64,000 nt of DNA from Lachnospiraceae bacterium (GTDB lineage: Bacteria > Bacillota > Clostridia > Lachnospirales > Lachnospiraceae), in NCBI GenBank assembly GCA_030531165.1, contig JAUNOI010000001.1, forward strand, positions 1 through 64,000, read 5' to 3'. The position numbers and the translations under genes were made by a program. Within the stretch, counting starts at the first letter, position 1, and every line of letters starts with the position of its first letter. The notes beneath the pieces are model-generated. The model made no database searches, was not told where the DNA came from, and saw only the letters and a program-made list of their open reading frames with translations. Below, piece after piece: positions 63,961 to 64,000 of the stretch.

Positions 63961-64000
63961 TTCCAATGCTCCGCAAAATGTGTGGAAAAAGAAAGAGAGG

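Overview
The window looks like chromosomal DNA of a low-to-mid GC, Gram-positive anaerobe of the Lachnospiraceae/Clostridia type. Reasons: AGGAGG-type ribosome binding sites, some TTG and GTG starts, a B. subtilis-like hprK-murB-rapZ-whiA-crh-like operon, a secA-prfB pair, sigma-A promoters (TTGACA-N17-TATAAT), many intrinsic terminators, and secreted proteins with MBG-like and lysine-rich C-terminal repeats. No species call is possible from the sequence alone. No phage or CRISPR array was seen. The only mobile-element trace is a broken IS110-family transposase at the left edge.

Layout. 0-5.7 kb: IS110 remnant, two ECF sigma/anti-sigma pairs flanking deoC, and a secreted NlpC/P60 hydrolase. 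5.8-10.6 kb (minus strand): an ABC transporter with its two-component system. 10.7-12.6 kb: a YtrA-type GntR/ABC module. 12.7-13.1 kb: a cluster of DnaA boxes in AT-rich DNA. 13.1-20.7 kb: hpf, secA, prfB and an aspartate-pathway operon (ACT regulator, hom, lysC). 20.8-26.2 kb: GH25 lysozyme, degV, cysK, a membrane-anchored phosphodiesterase-like protein and a compact formate/nitrite channel homologue. 26.2-28.9 kb: an amino-acid ABC transporter with a structured leader and an apparently permuted binding domain. 28.9-37.3 kb: ApbE flavin transferase, two Tp47-like surface proteins, two secreted FMN-binding proteins (five flavinylation sites in all) and a NapH-like membrane ferredoxin; three transcription units there carry Fur-like boxes. 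37.4-44.1 kb: deoxyinosine glycosylase, ComEC-like lactamase-fold lipoprotein, a likely structured ncRNA, a WYL regulator and an ABC exporter. 44.1-54.4 kb: ridA, purine permease, an unknown gene, VanRS-like two-component system, CBS-pyrophosphatase, nuclease-helicase, queF and dus. 54.6-57.5 kb (minus strand): a second YtrA-type module and a HAD phosphatase. 57.6-64 kb: uvrC, the hprK-to-crh-like operon and tRNA-Thr(CGU).

The most interesting part is 28.9-37.3 kb. I read it as a probable iron-regulated extracellular redox system: the NapH-like protein would move electrons through the membrane to secreted proteins carrying FMN attached by ApbE, with the two Tp47-like surface proteins as partners of unknown function. 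Substrate, direction of electron flow and role in iron use are inference. Second-tier items are the DnaA-box cluster, the 39.2-39.4 kb RNA, the permuted transporter with its leader RNA, the Crh-like protein with Glu15, and matching regulatory sites for ECF, WalR and YtrA-type regulators.
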